In this document: positions 16,895 through 25,232 of the stretch, one piece after another | How positions within the stretch are numbered: the first letter of the stretch is position 1 | How the letters are laid out: each line of letters begins with the position of its first letter | Source: Neisseria perflava | GTDB lineage: Bacteria; Pseudomonadota; Gammaproteobacteria; Burkholderiales; Neisseriaceae | NCBI RefSeq assembly: GCF_024170405.1 | Contig: NZ_JALJYC010000006.1 | Span: 1-64,000, forward strand | DNA length: 64,000 nucleotides | Direction of reading: 5' to 3' | The notes under the pieces: generated by a model | The model's input: only the letters and a program-made list of their open reading frames with translations | The model's database searches: none | Told to the model about the DNA's origin: nothing | Program-made: the position numbers and the translations under genes

Positions 16895-18256
16895 CTAATC
16901 GCTGCCATTCTGCGTTTCCTGCCATTGCGATTTTGAGCGCGCGGCGGCGGCTTTTAACTCTGCTTTCATGCGGCGGTATTGCAGCATAATGTTGTTTTCA
17001 TACGGCTTCATCAGCGGTTTGCTGTCCACCACTCCGCCCGGCAGCAGCGCGGGGAACTGCGCCTGCGCCCATTTGACAATCATCACAGCGGGGCTGTTCA
17101 TCAGCAGGCGGGCGGCGGGGGCGCGCCAGATGATTTGGTCGGTAATCCCGTTGGGGCGGTAGGCGTTGTCGCCGATACCGTCGCCGTCCAAATCAAACGC
17201 GCTGTTGTCGCTCCAGTAATTGCCGACGCCGTCTTCCGCCCAGTCGAGAAAGCGAGTGCTGACGTATTTGACCTGGTTTTCGTTGTTGACAAAGGAATTG
17301 TTGCCCAACTGCGTGCCTTCGATGGCGGCGGTGAAATGAATGCCGGTTTGGCACTGTTCGAAATAATTGCCGGTGATTTTGTTGTAGTTGGCGTTATACA
17401 CAAACACGCATTTGCCGGCTTGGTCGATGACATTGTCGGCGATTTCGGAATGGTTGACGTAGTTGAGCATAATGCCTTGGTCGCGGCTGTTGACGGCGAT
17501 GTTGCCGACGACTTTAATCCGGTCGGAAAACATCATTGCATAGCCGATGTTGTTGCCGACGGAAATATTGCCGCTGACTTCGCTGTCGTTGGTGTACATG
17601 TAATGCACGGCGAAACGCAGGTCATGGAAGCGGTTGTTTTTATAGGCATTGTGGCTACTGGTATTGGAAAAAATCCCGTCGCGGCCTTGGGAAATGTCGT
17701 TGCCGACCACTTGCGCACCGGGCGCGTTCCACACGGTCACGCCGTTGCCGCGCTCGTTGACGCGCAATTTGGCGTCGCCGACAATTTTGTTTTCGCGCAC
17801 CATCGCGTTTTTCGCGCCGTGGATATACACGCCGACGGAATTATCTAGAATCTGATTGTGCTCGATAAGGGCACGTTCAGCGGTTTCTGCCAAATAAATC
17901 CCCGCGTCCATTGCGGGCAGGCTCAAGCCGGATTGGGTAACGGTCAGGTTGCGGATGACCACATCGGGCGCGGTCACGGCAATGGTGCGCCCCGTGCGGT
18001 CGCCTCGTATTTCCGTGCGGCCGTCGGGCGCACCTTCCAGGGTCAGCGGCTTGTCAATCAGCAGTTTGGCCGGATACACGCCCGCCGCCAGTTTCAGCGT
18101 ATCCCCCGCCTGCGCGCGTGCCACGGCCTGCGCCAAATTGTCTTGCGGCGCAACGTGAATCACGGCGGCCATGCCTGTCTGAAAGGCGCAGGCCGCAACC
18201 GCCGCTATCATCATGTGCAGCAGGTTGGTTAAACGGGTTGGAATGTGCCAAAGCAT
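16895..18256 (-). CDS. nosD: NosD periplasmic copper-processing protein
   Basis: NosD is a right-handed beta-helix protein in the periplasm that works with NosFY in assembling the copper-sulfur CuZ site of NosZ. The 453-aa protein has a signal peptide (IAAVAACAFQTGMAAV near residues 17-32) and many parallel-beta-helix (CASH/PbH1) repeats such as GIYLAETAERALIEHNQI, GVYIHGAKNAMVRENKI and GIMLNYVNHSEIADNVID. The start at 18256 is the first ATG; codons 15-16 are alternatives just before the hydrophobic core. Upstream is a 276-base hairpin-rich gap after nosZ. Confidence 0.93.
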   Translation of the reverse strand: MLWHIPTRLTNLLHMMIAAVAACAFQTGMAAVIHVAPQDNLAQAVARAQAGDTLKLAAGVYPAKLLIDKPLTLEGAPDGRTEIRGDRTGRTIAVTAPDVVIRNLTVTQSGLSLPAMDAGIYLAETAERALIEHNQILDNSVGVYIHGAKNAMVRENKIVGDAKLRVNERGNGVTVWNAPGAQVVGNDISQGRDGIFSNTSSHNAYKNNRFHDLRFAVHYMYTNDSEVSGNISVGNNIGYAMMFSDRIKVVGNIAVNSRDQGIMLNYVNHSEIADNVIDQAGKCVFVYNANYNKITGNYFEQCQTGIHFTAAIEGTQLGNNSFVNNENQVKYVSTRFLDWAEDGVGNYWSDNSAFDLDGDGIGDNAYRPNGITDQIIWRAPAARLLMNSPAVMIVKWAQAQFPALLPGGVVDSKPLMKPYENNIMLQYRRMKAELKAAAARSKSQWQETQNGSD

Positions 18257-18310
18257 CGTTCAGACGGCCTTTGCTGGGAATAAAAAATACAGGGAAATAG
18301 AAACAAACCA

Positions 18311-18373
18311 CGTAGGTTGGGATGAAATCCCAACGGAAACCTAAATGATGTTGGGTTTACAACCCAACCTACG
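18311..18373. repeat. REP-like double hairpin between nosZ and nosD
   Basis: The outer arms CGTAGGTTGGG (18311-18321) and CCCAACCTACG (18363-18373) are exact inverted repeats. Inside are two hairpins, TTGGGAT-gaa-ATCCCAA and TTGGGTT-tac-AACCCAA. The GTAGGTTGGG word resembles widespread REP-type repeats moved by RAYT transposases, but no RAYT gene is seen here. Confidence 0.75.
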
Positions 18374-18427
18374 CCACTAGGAATAAGCGGAATTTAAAAC
18401 GCAAAACATAATTTGATATGGCTGTCT

Positions 18428-18478
18428 GCCTTTATCGCAAAATAATCTGCGCATGGCAAATCATTTTGCGATAAAGGC
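18428..18478. terminator. Long perfect hairpin downstream of nosZ
   Basis: A perfect inverted repeat of 16 bases per arm (GCCTTTATCGCAAAAT at 18428-18443 and complement at 18463-18478) with a 19-base loop. It abuts the DUS-pair hairpin at 18475-18505. Confidence 0.7.
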
Positions 18479-18505
18479 CGTCTGAAAACCGTTTTCAGAC
18501 GGCCT
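18475..18505 (-). terminator. DUS-pair hairpin after nosZ
   Basis: AGGCCGTCTGAAAAC and its complement, one base apart, 28 bases past the nosZ stop codon. It should terminate or stabilise the nosRZ transcript; whether nosD is reached by read-through is open. Confidence 0.8.
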
Positions 18506-18532
18506 GTCTGAATATTATCCTACCGAATCAAT

Positions 18533-20503
18533 TTATTTCGGTTTGACAATCATCTGGCCGGACATTTCCATGTGCAGCGCGTGACAGAACCATTGACAGT
18601 AGAACCAATGCACGCCCGGCAGGTTGGCAGTAAAGGTCACGGAAGAAGTCGCCTGCGGGCCGATTTCCATCGCAATGCCGTAGCCTTCCAGCGTAAAGCC
18701 GTGGGTCAAATCCTCGATGGTTTCGACGTTGGTCACATACACGGTCACTTCGTCGCCTTCGTTGACCTCAAACTGCGGCACGCTAAATGCGGGCGCCACG
18801 GCGGTCATATACACGCGCACTTTGTTGCCTTCGCGGATGACGTTCGACGCTTTGGTCAAATCCACGCCGTCTTTTTTCGCCTGCTCTTCCGCGTCTTTCC
18901 AGAACCAGGAATCGCGCTGGCGGTCCCAAGTTTTGGCCGGATTGACTTTGGACGCAGCCACCAGACACATATCGTGCGGCTCGGCAAAGGTCGGGTTGTC
19001 GTGCACCAGCTTCATTTCGTTGCCGGAAATGTCAATCAACTGGTCGCATTCCGGTTTCAGCGGGCCGGCGTTCAGGAAGCGGTCTTTGGAGAATTTGTTC
19101 AAAGACACCAGCCATTTGCCGTCGGCCTCTTTGGTTTCGCCCATGGTGGAATGGTTGTGGCCGGGTTGGTAGTTCACATCCAGTTTCTGAATGATGTAAT
19201 CGCCTTTTTTGTCTTTGCTTTTATACGCTTCGATGGCTTTGTCGATGTTCCATTTGACCATCTGGCTGTCGATAAACAGCGTGGTATAGGCGTTGCCGCG
19301 ACCGTCAAAAGCGGTGTGCAACGGACCCAAGCCCAATTCCGGTTCGGCCACTACCACATCGCGCGGTTGGATTTTACCGGCAAACAAATCGTCCAGTTTG
19401 CTCACGTCCAATACGGTAACGGTCGGCGACAGTTTGCCGTTGAGCATGATGTATTTGCCGTCGGGCGAAGCGTTACAGCCGTGCGGCGAATTCGGCACCG
19501 GAATATAGCGGGTAAATTTGGAATTGGCCTCAGCGCGGCCGTCCACCATTTTCACGCCGTTCACTTCTTTATATTGGCCGTTTTTAACCGCTTCTTCGAT
19601 GGCCGCCAGATTGAACACCACGCACCAGTCCTGCTCGTTGGCGGAAGCCGCCTGAACGGTCAGGCCGCGTTCGGAGTTGTAACAGGTGGCAAACGAATAT
19701 TTGCCTTGGTAGTCGGCATCGCCGTTGTCCAAGTTGCCGTCCACCAACACCTGCCAAGCGATGTCCATGGTTTCGCCGTCGATGGCGGTGTAAACCGCGT
19801 TCCAGGTTTTCGGGTCGTTCCACGTGCCGTAGCCTGTGACCGGCGCGATGTGTTCGCCGTTGGCAAACACGTAGCCGGTTTTCGGGTAGCGTTGCAAACG
19901 CAGGCCGTGCACGCCGGAGACGTTCGGCAGCTGCACGATTTTATCGGTTTTCATCACCGTCAGATTGATACGGCAGACGCGGTTGTTGGCCTTGTCGTTG
20001 GCATAGGCGTAGCGGCCGTCGTAGGTGCAGTCGGTAAACGACAGGTGCGGGTGGTGCAGGTCGCCGTTGGGCAGACAACGCATGTGGTTGTCTTTCAGAA
20101 ACTTGGCGGTTTCCGGCGTATTGTGCGCATTCAAAATGCTCAGGCTTTCGTTGGTGCGGCCCCAGCCGGTGGCGCTGTCCATATTGAACACGGGAATACG
20201 CATTAATTCGCGCATAGACGGCACGCCGAGCAAACGGATTTCGCCCGACTGACCGCCGGAAAGGAAACCGTAATATTGGTCGAGTTCGCCCGGGCCGACT
20301 TCCGAAGTCATCTCGCCGCTTGCGCCGTGCGACCCGGCTTTGGCGACAGAGGCGCCGGAAGCCGCGCCTTTCTCACCCTCGCCTTTGGCGCAACCGGCCA
20401 AGCCCAACAAACTCGCACCGGCAATGCCGGCGCCGGATACGGCGGCCGTGCCCAAAAACGAACGGCGGCTCAAACCGTTTTGGTCTAATTTTTCGTCTGA
20501 CAT
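18533..20503 (-). CDS. nosZ: Nitrous oxide reductase NosZ
   Basis: NosZ reduces N2O to N2 in the periplasm. The 656-aa protein is full length, with a twin-arginine signal (LSRRSFLGTAAVSGAG). The beta-propeller shows the CuZ histidine motif GDLHHPHLSF plus later His in EPHDMCLV and GHNHSTMGE. The C-terminal cupredoxin domain has an intact CuA site in WFYCQWFCHALHMEMS. The signal also ends LAGC (Cys38), a lipobox, so lipid anchoring is possible. The ATG at 20503 has AAGGAG upstream, and GTG one codon earlier is an alternative. All metal ligands I can check are present. Confidence 0.97.
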   Translation of the reverse strand: MSDEKLDQNGLSRRSFLGTAAVSGAGIAGASLLGLAGCAKGEGEKGAASGASVAKAGSHGASGEMTSEVGPGELDQYYGFLSGGQSGEIRLLGVPSMRELMRIPVFNMDSATGWGRTNESLSILNAHNTPETAKFLKDNHMRCLPNGDLHHPHLSFTDCTYDGRYAYANDKANNRVCRINLTVMKTDKIVQLPNVSGVHGLRLQRYPKTGYVFANGEHIAPVTGYGTWNDPKTWNAVYTAIDGETMDIAWQVLVDGNLDNGDADYQGKYSFATCYNSERGLTVQAASANEQDWCVVFNLAAIEEAVKNGQYKEVNGVKMVDGRAEANSKFTRYIPVPNSPHGCNASPDGKYIMLNGKLSPTVTVLDVSKLDDLFAGKIQPRDVVVAEPELGLGPLHTAFDGRGNAYTTLFIDSQMVKWNIDKAIEAYKSKDKKGDYIIQKLDVNYQPGHNHSTMGETKEADGKWLVSLNKFSKDRFLNAGPLKPECDQLIDISGNEMKLVHDNPTFAEPHDMCLVAASKVNPAKTWDRQRDSWFWKDAEEQAKKDGVDLTKASNVIREGNKVRVYMTAVAPAFSVPQFEVNEGDEVTVYVTNVETIEDLTHGFTLEGYGIAMEIGPQATSSVTFTANLPGVHWFYCQWFCHALHMEMSGQMIVKPK

Positions 20504-20573
20504 CACAACACTCCTTGAGTAAATCCGGTATGCACTCGGTCTTTTTCAGACGGCCTACCGTGGGATAAAAAAT

Positions 20574-22916
20574 CTATTTTTCAACGGCAATCCGCTTGGC
20601 GGACTTCACAAAATGCACCACCTGCTCCTGCGGTGCGGCCTGTGCATCCGCTTCGGCTTTGGCTGCGGCCTGTTTTTGTTTTTTCTTGTTCGTTGCCACC
20701 ACTTGCGGACAACGGGCGGTATGGTGGTACATTACCTGACAGTGCAGGCATTGGATACATTCGTTCGGATGAATGTCGCCTTCGGGCGCAATCGCCTGCA
20801 CCGGGCATTCGTGGGTACAAATCTGACACGGATTGCCGCACATTTTGTAACGGCGTAGCCAGTCGAAAATGCGCAAACGCCCCGGAATCGCCACCGCTGC
20901 GCCGAGCGGACACAGATAGCGGCAGAAAAAGCGTTCGATAAACAAACCCGCGCCCAGTAACGCCACGGCAAACAACACAAACCACCATTCGCGCACGAAT
21001 TTCAAAATAATCGCGGTTTTAAACGGCTCGATTTCGGCAAAATGCTCCGCCAACCCCAAGTCATACAGCGACACCGCCAGCAGGCCGAAGAAAATTACAT
21101 ATTTAATTGCGCTCAACCGTGTATGCAGCAAATGCGGCACGGTAATCTGTTTCACGCCCAATTTTTTGGCAATACGGTTGCTCAATTCCTGCAAGGCACC
21201 AAACGGACACAACCAGCCGCAGAACGTCCCCCTGTTCCACAGCAACATGGTGGCGGCGGTAAACAGCCACAGGATAAACACCAGCGGATCCATCAGGAAA
21301 AATTCCCAATGAAAATCAGTCAGAATGGCGGAAAACAGCGTCAGCGTGTTCACCACCGACAACTGCGCCTGCGCATAAAAGCCGATATAAAACAGGGTAA
21401 AAGTGAGGAAACACAGGCGGAAACGGTCATATGCTTTTTCATGGCGCGTTATCCAGTCTTGAAACAGGAATACCAGCAGCAATACGGCCAAGGCAATGCC
21501 GACCACGATAATCTGCCCCTGTTTGGCCTGCCATACCTGTTTCCATAATTGGTTGGACGCGCTGCTGTCGCTGGCGGCGTCAGCAATACCGGCGGTTTGC
21601 GCGGCCGTCTGAACATTTTCAGACGGCATGGCTACCGGCGCGGCAATACTGACCGGCTCGGCTTTCGGGTCATCAACGTAATAGCCCTGCGGCAGCTCAT
21701 AATCCAAATCGGCGGTTACAAAAGCCTTGTCGTTCACGCTCAACACGCGCTGAATCATTAATTGAATGCGCCACGGCTCGGCCGCGTCGAATTTCACGTC
21801 TTCGGGAATCGTAAACCAAGACACTTCTTTAAATGCGGGCGCGCCCTCTGCCGCCAGCGCCAACACGCGTTCATGCTGCGCGTCGGTAAAGCGGAAGGTG
21901 GTTTCGCCCTGAATCATCTCGATACGGTCGAAAATCCCGCCGCGCACATAACCCGAACCTTTCCAAGAATAGCGGCCTTCGCCTGCTACCAATACCGCCT
22001 GCTGGCCAGGTTTCAGACGGCGTTGCAGGTTTTCCCAACCGGCATCGCCCAGCAGACTTTTGCCGATGGAAGGCTGACTGACCAACGCCACGTACATATC
22101 GATAAAAGTATCGTCGCCCGGCCCTTTTTCTTCATGCTCCGCCGAACCTTCTTTGCCGTTTTGCGCAAACAGCTTGTTGACATCGTCCACCGTCAGGTGC
22201 AGCTTGGCGACGGCTTTTTGTTCCAACAAAACATCCCAAGATTGGATGTCTTGTTTTTCCATATTGACAGCGCGGCGCGGACGGGTTTGCGCTTGCGGCT
22301 CGGCTGCCGGTGCGGAAGCTGCAACAGCATTATCCGCAGCAGCAGTGGCTTGCGCCGTACCCAATCCGTATTGGTAGGCAACGGCTTTGACCGAACGCTG
22401 CATGCTGTCGTTAATCACCATCAGCGTGACGGTTGCGCCGCTGATGATGTCTGCCGGCGCAACACCCGGCTTGGGCGGGTCTTTTAAAAAATTCAGTCCG
22501 ACATAGTTTTGGATAAATTTATCCACGCGTGATTGCGGAATGCCGATTAACACAATCGGCTCGTTGTGCGCCACCAATTTGGCGCCGGCGACGGTGCCGT
22601 CGTTGGCCAGCGCCACCATGGTATCAATCGGTTTGCTCGAATAGCCGCGTGTGCTGACGACATCGCTGGTGATATAGACCAAACCCAGCTGCTCGTCGCC
22701 CTTATAGACCCGCGCCACCATCGGTTTGCCCTCCAGCTTGCCGTAGCGCGTGGCCGTCGGGAAAATTTCAGACGGCTGAATTTTACCCAAAAACTCGGGC
22801 AATCGCTCGGCCTGCGCCGAAAAGCTCGACAACAGCAAAACCATTGCCATCACAACGGCAACAGCCCATTGCAGGAATATCTGTTTCCCTGCTCGCCTAC
22901 ACTCGATACCGGACAT
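20574..22916 (-). CDS. nosR: NosR, membrane flavoprotein/iron-sulfur electron donor to NosZ
   Basis: NosR feeds electrons to NosZ and is needed for nos expression. From the ATG at 22916 it has 780 aa: a first membrane segment or signal (WAVAVVMAMVLLLSSFSAQA), a periplasmic FMN-binding domain with the flavinylation motif SGATVTLM (Thr162), several membrane helices from about residue 460, two CxxxCP motifs (CGWLCPFGA, CRYLCPLGA), then two [4Fe-4S] clusters (CGNPCQICTHECP and CIQCLHC). A TTG nine codons upstream (22943) is the alternative start. First gene of the cluster, downstream of an FNR box. Confidence 0.95.
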   Translation of the reverse strand: MSGIECRRAGKQIFLQWAVAVVMAMVLLLSSFSAQAERLPEFLGKIQPSEIFPTATRYGKLEGKPMVARVYKGDEQLGLVYITSDVVSTRGYSSKPIDTMVALANDGTVAGAKLVAHNEPIVLIGIPQSRVDKFIQNYVGLNFLKDPPKPGVAPADIISGATVTLMVINDSMQRSVKAVAYQYGLGTAQATAAADNAVAASAPAAEPQAQTRPRRAVNMEKQDIQSWDVLLEQKAVAKLHLTVDDVNKLFAQNGKEGSAEHEEKGPGDDTFIDMYVALVSQPSIGKSLLGDAGWENLQRRLKPGQQAVLVAGEGRYSWKGSGYVRGGIFDRIEMIQGETTFRFTDAQHERVLALAAEGAPAFKEVSWFTIPEDVKFDAAEPWRIQLMIQRVLSVNDKAFVTADLDYELPQGYYVDDPKAEPVSIAAPVAMPSENVQTAAQTAGIADAASDSSASNQLWKQVWQAKQGQIIVVGIALAVLLLVFLFQDWITRHEKAYDRFRLCFLTFTLFYIGFYAQAQLSVVNTLTLFSAILTDFHWEFFLMDPLVFILWLFTAATMLLWNRGTFCGWLCPFGALQELSNRIAKKLGVKQITVPHLLHTRLSAIKYVIFFGLLAVSLYDLGLAEHFAEIEPFKTAIILKFVREWWFVLFAVALLGAGLFIERFFCRYLCPLGAAVAIPGRLRIFDWLRRYKMCGNPCQICTHECPVQAIAPEGDIHPNECIQCLHCQVMYHHTARCPQVVATNKKKQKQAAAKAEADAQAAPQEQVVHFVKSAKRIAVEK

Positions 22917-22945
22917 GATGATTCCGTTTTCATCAATACTCAAAA

Positions 22946-22994
22946 CATCTATATTATATGAATCATTTATTGTGGATTATTTGATTAAAATCAA
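22946..22994 (-). promoter_or_regulatory. nosR promoter with perfect FNR box at -41.5
   Basis: TTGAT-TAAA-ATCAA at 22981-22994 is an exact FNR consensus palindrome. On the minus strand a perfect -10 TATAAT lies at 22958-22953, which places the start near 22946, so the FNR box is centred 41.5 bases upstream. This is the class II FNR geometry. Expected behaviour is activation when oxygen is low. Confidence 0.88.
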
Positions 22995-23158
22995 ATTAAC
23001 AAAATTTAAAATTTTTTATATTCGTCATGTAGTTCTTTAGGATTAGGTGTTTATAAATTTACACTATGGTTATCCTGCGGATAATCGTTTTTATGATTTA
23101 TCTATATCGGGTTTATTGAAATAAATTAGATTCATCAAAATGTGTTCTTCCATTGTTA
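22995..23158. other. AT-rich region between nosR and ilvC
   Basis: The gap from 22917 to 23295 has no gene. Apart from the FNR promoter it holds a small palindrome TTATCC-tgc-GGATAA (23070-23084), upstream of the nosR promoter on the minus strand, plus a DUS pair and the ilvC terminator further right. Confidence 0.5.
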
Positions 23159-23210
23159 AGGCCGTCTGAAAAATATCTCCTGCCCTTTCAAGTAAACATT
23201 TCAGACGGTC
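23159..23210. repeat. Inverted DUS pair with one decayed copy
   Basis: AAGGCCGTCTGAAA at 23159 faces TTTCAGACGGTCT at about 23200. The right copy carries GACCGTCTGAA, one base off consensus. Confidence 0.6.
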
Positions 23211-23240
23211 TCCACCACCTTCCTCCCGCATAAAGCAACA

Positions 23241-23270
23241 AAAAAGCCTGCCAATAACGGCAGGCTTTGC
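23241..23270 (-). terminator. Terminator of ilvC
   Basis: AAAGCCTGCC (23243-23252), a 6-base loop and GGCAGGCTTT (23259-23268) form the stem. On the minus strand it runs into TTTTTTGTTG. Confidence 0.9.
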
Positions 23271-23295
23271 TTCAATCCAAACGGATAAAACCCGA

Positions 23296-24309
23296 TTAGT
23301 TTTTGTCTTGGTCAACCAATTTGTTTTTGGCAATCCAAGGCATCATGCTGCGCAGTTGGGCGCCGACTTTTTCGATTTGATGATCGGCAGTCAGACGGCG
23401 ACGGGCAGTCATGCTGGCGTAGTTCACCGCACCTTCTTGGATGAACATTTTGGCGTATTCGCCGGTTTGAATGCGTTTCAACGCATTGCGCATGGCTTCG
23501 CGAGATTGGCTGTTGATGACTTCAACACCGGTCACATACTCACCGTATTCAGCATTGTTGGAGATTGAGTAGTTCATGTTGGCAATACCGCCTTCATAAA
23601 TCAGGTCAACAATCAATTTCATTTCGTGCAGACATTCAAAATAAGCCATTTCAGGCGCATAGCCGGCTTCTGTCAGGGTTTCAAAGCCGGTTTTAATCAG
23701 CTCAACCACACCGCCGCACAATACGGCTTGTTCGCCGAACAAGTCGGTTTCGGTTTCTTCGCGGAAATTGGTTTCAATCACGCCGCCTTTGGTGCCGCCA
23801 TTGGCCGCAGCGTAAGACAAGGCGATGTCTTTGGCTTTACCGGAATTGTCTTGGTAAACGGCAATCAGAGAAGGTACGCCGCCGCCTTTCAAGAATTCGC
23901 TGCGAACGGTGTGACCCGGGCCTTTAGGCGCAATCATAATCACGTCAACATTAGACGGCGGCACGATTTGGTTGTAGTGGATGTTGAAACCGTGGGCGAA
24001 AGCCAAAGCCGCGCCGTCTTTCAGGTTCGGTTGGATTTCGTTTTTGTACACCAGCGGTTGGTTTTCATCCGGCAGCAGAATCATTACCACATCGGCGGCT
24101 TTGGTGGCTTCTGCCACGCTGCGCACGTCGTGACCGGCAGCCACGGCTTTGTTCCAAGAACCGCCCTGACGCAGACCGATAACCACGTTTACGCCTGAAT
24201 CTTTCAGGTTTGCAGCATGGGCGTGGCCTTGAGAACCGTAACCGATGATGGCAACGGTTTTGCCTTTAATCAATGACAGGTCGGCGTCTTTATCGTAATA
24301 AACTTGCAT
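23296..24309 (-). CDS. ilvC: Ketol-acid reductoisomerase
   Basis: IlvC converts acetolactate to dihydroxy-isovalerate using NADPH and Mg2+, the second common step of valine, leucine and isoleucine synthesis. The 337-aa class I enzyme shows the Rossmann motif AIIGYGSQGHAHA, the NADPH-specificity segment GLRQGGSWNKA, the conserved IAPKGPGHTVR, and the metal-binding ETDLFGEQAVLCGG. The ATG at 24309 follows AAGGAAAAAAT. It closes the ilvB-ilvH-monooxygenase-ilvC series on the minus strand. Confidence 0.97.
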   Translation of the reverse strand: MQVYYDKDADLSLIKGKTVAIIGYGSQGHAHAANLKDSGVNVVIGLRQGGSWNKAVAAGHDVRSVAEATKAADVVMILLPDENQPLVYKNEIQPNLKDGAALAFAHGFNIHYNQIVPPSNVDVIMIAPKGPGHTVRSEFLKGGGVPSLIAVYQDNSGKAKDIALSYAAANGGTKGGVIETNFREETETDLFGEQAVLCGGVVELIKTGFETLTEAGYAPEMAYFECLHEMKLIVDLIYEGGIANMNYSISNNAEYGEYVTGVEVINSQSREAMRNALKRIQTGEYAKMFIQEGAVNYASMTARRRLTADHQIEKVGAQLRSMMPWIAKNKLVDQDKN

Positions 24310-24370
24310 ATTTTTTCCTTAAAATAGGTTTGGTGTGTCAATAAACACTGAATAAATAGGACTGATTAAA

Positions 24371-24664
24371 TCAAATGGAGACTTCGTCCATCAAAACGAT
24401 TTCTACTTTGTCGGTGGTGCCGTCAATCGCTTTCGCAAAAGCTTGGAAATGGGCGCTGGCGTTATGCGCATCTACCGCTGCCTGCGATTTCCAATTTTCT
24501 ACAAAGATGAAACGATCGGGATTACCGGTTTCCTGGTGCAAATCATAGCTGATGTTGCCCTCTTCCGCGCGGCTGGCCTTTACCAATTCTTTGAATTGCG
24601 CCGCCAATGTTTCGCGGTATTCGGGTTTAACGGTAATTAATGCGACAATTTTAATGTTTGACAT
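24371..24664 (-). CDS. Antibiotic biosynthesis monooxygenase (ABM/YgiN-like) protein
   Basis: A 97-aa protein of the dimeric ferredoxin-like ABM fold: IVALITVKPEYRETLAAQFK, then EEGNISYDLHQETGNPDRF and FVENWKSQAAVDAHNASAHF, the last being the typical W..aa...H....H motif. Relatives include quinol monooxygenase YgiN. The ATG at 24664 has TAGGAGAG directly upstream. It sits between ilvH and ilvC with DUS hairpins on its 5' side, so it may be its own unit; any link to branched-chain synthesis is only positional. Confidence 0.85.
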   Translation of the reverse strand: MSNIKIVALITVKPEYRETLAAQFKELVKASRAEEGNISYDLHQETGNPDRFIFVENWKSQAAVDAHNASAHFQAFAKAIDGTTDKVEIVLMDEVSI

Positions 24665-24689
24665 CGAATCTCTCCTACCGTATGGATTT

Positions 24690-24731
24690 TCAGACGGCCT
24701 CAATAATTTATTCCCAAAGGCCGTCTGAAAG
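24690..24731. terminator. Inverted DUS pair after ilvH
   Basis: TTTCAGACGGCCT and AGGCCGTCTGAAA are separated by about 17 bases, directly after the ilvH stop codon. Confidence 0.65.
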
Positions 24732-24740
24732 TGTGCGGCA

Positions 24741-25232
24741 TTAAATTTTCAAGATACGCTCGCCGCGGCCGATACCGGCTGCGCCTGTGCGCACGGTTTC
24801 CAAAATCACGGCGCGGCCGACGGTTTCAAGGAACGAATCCAGTTTTTCGGTCGAACCAGTGATTTCAATGGTATAGCTGCGGTCGGTAACATCCACCACG
24901 CTGCCACGGTAGATTTCAGCCAAGCGCATAAACTCGTCGCGGTCTTTGCCGACGGCGCGTAATTTTACCAACATCAGCTCACGTTCGACAAAGCGGCTCT
25001 CGTTCAAATCCACCACTTTAATCACTTCTACCAGCTTATTGAGCTGCTTGGTGATTTGCTCGATAACGGTTTCGTCGCCGTGGGTAACGATGGTCATACG
25101 CGACAGGGTTTTGTCTTCCGTAGCCGATACCGACAAAGAGTCGATATTGTAGGCGCGTGCGGAAAACAGACCGACCACGCGGCTCATTGCACCTGATTCG
25201 TTTTCAATCAGAACCGATAAAATCCTTCTCAT
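24741..25232 (-). CDS. ilvH: Acetolactate synthase small (regulatory) subunit
   Basis: The 163-aa subunit stimulates the catalytic subunit and confers valine feedback. An N-terminal ACT domain is clear (ILSVLIENESGAMSRVVGLF then ARAYNIDSLSVSATED), followed by the C-terminal domain with LAEIYRGSVVDVTDRSYTIE. Its ATG overlaps the ilvB stop (ATGA, 25232-25229), and AAGGAGCGTGCC provides a ribosome site inside ilvB, so the two subunits are translationally coupled. Confidence 0.96.
   Translation of the reverse strand: MRRILSVLIENESGAMSRVVGLFSARAYNIDSLSVSATEDKTLSRMTIVTHGDETVIEQITKQLNKLVEVIKVVDLNESRFVERELMLVKLRAVGKDRDEFMRLAEIYRGSVVDVTDRSYTIEITGSTEKLDSFLETVGRAVILETVRTGAAGIGRGERILKI

Noticed and set aside
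18572..20206. A 544-residue open frame antisense to nosZ
   Set aside because: It is the mirror of a strongly coding gene; its composition (Phe/Val/His-rich) is what antisense of high-GC codons produces.
23091..23333. An 80-residue minus-strand frame overlapping the ilvC end
   Set aside because: It crosses the ilvC terminator and a DUS pair and overlaps the certain gene.
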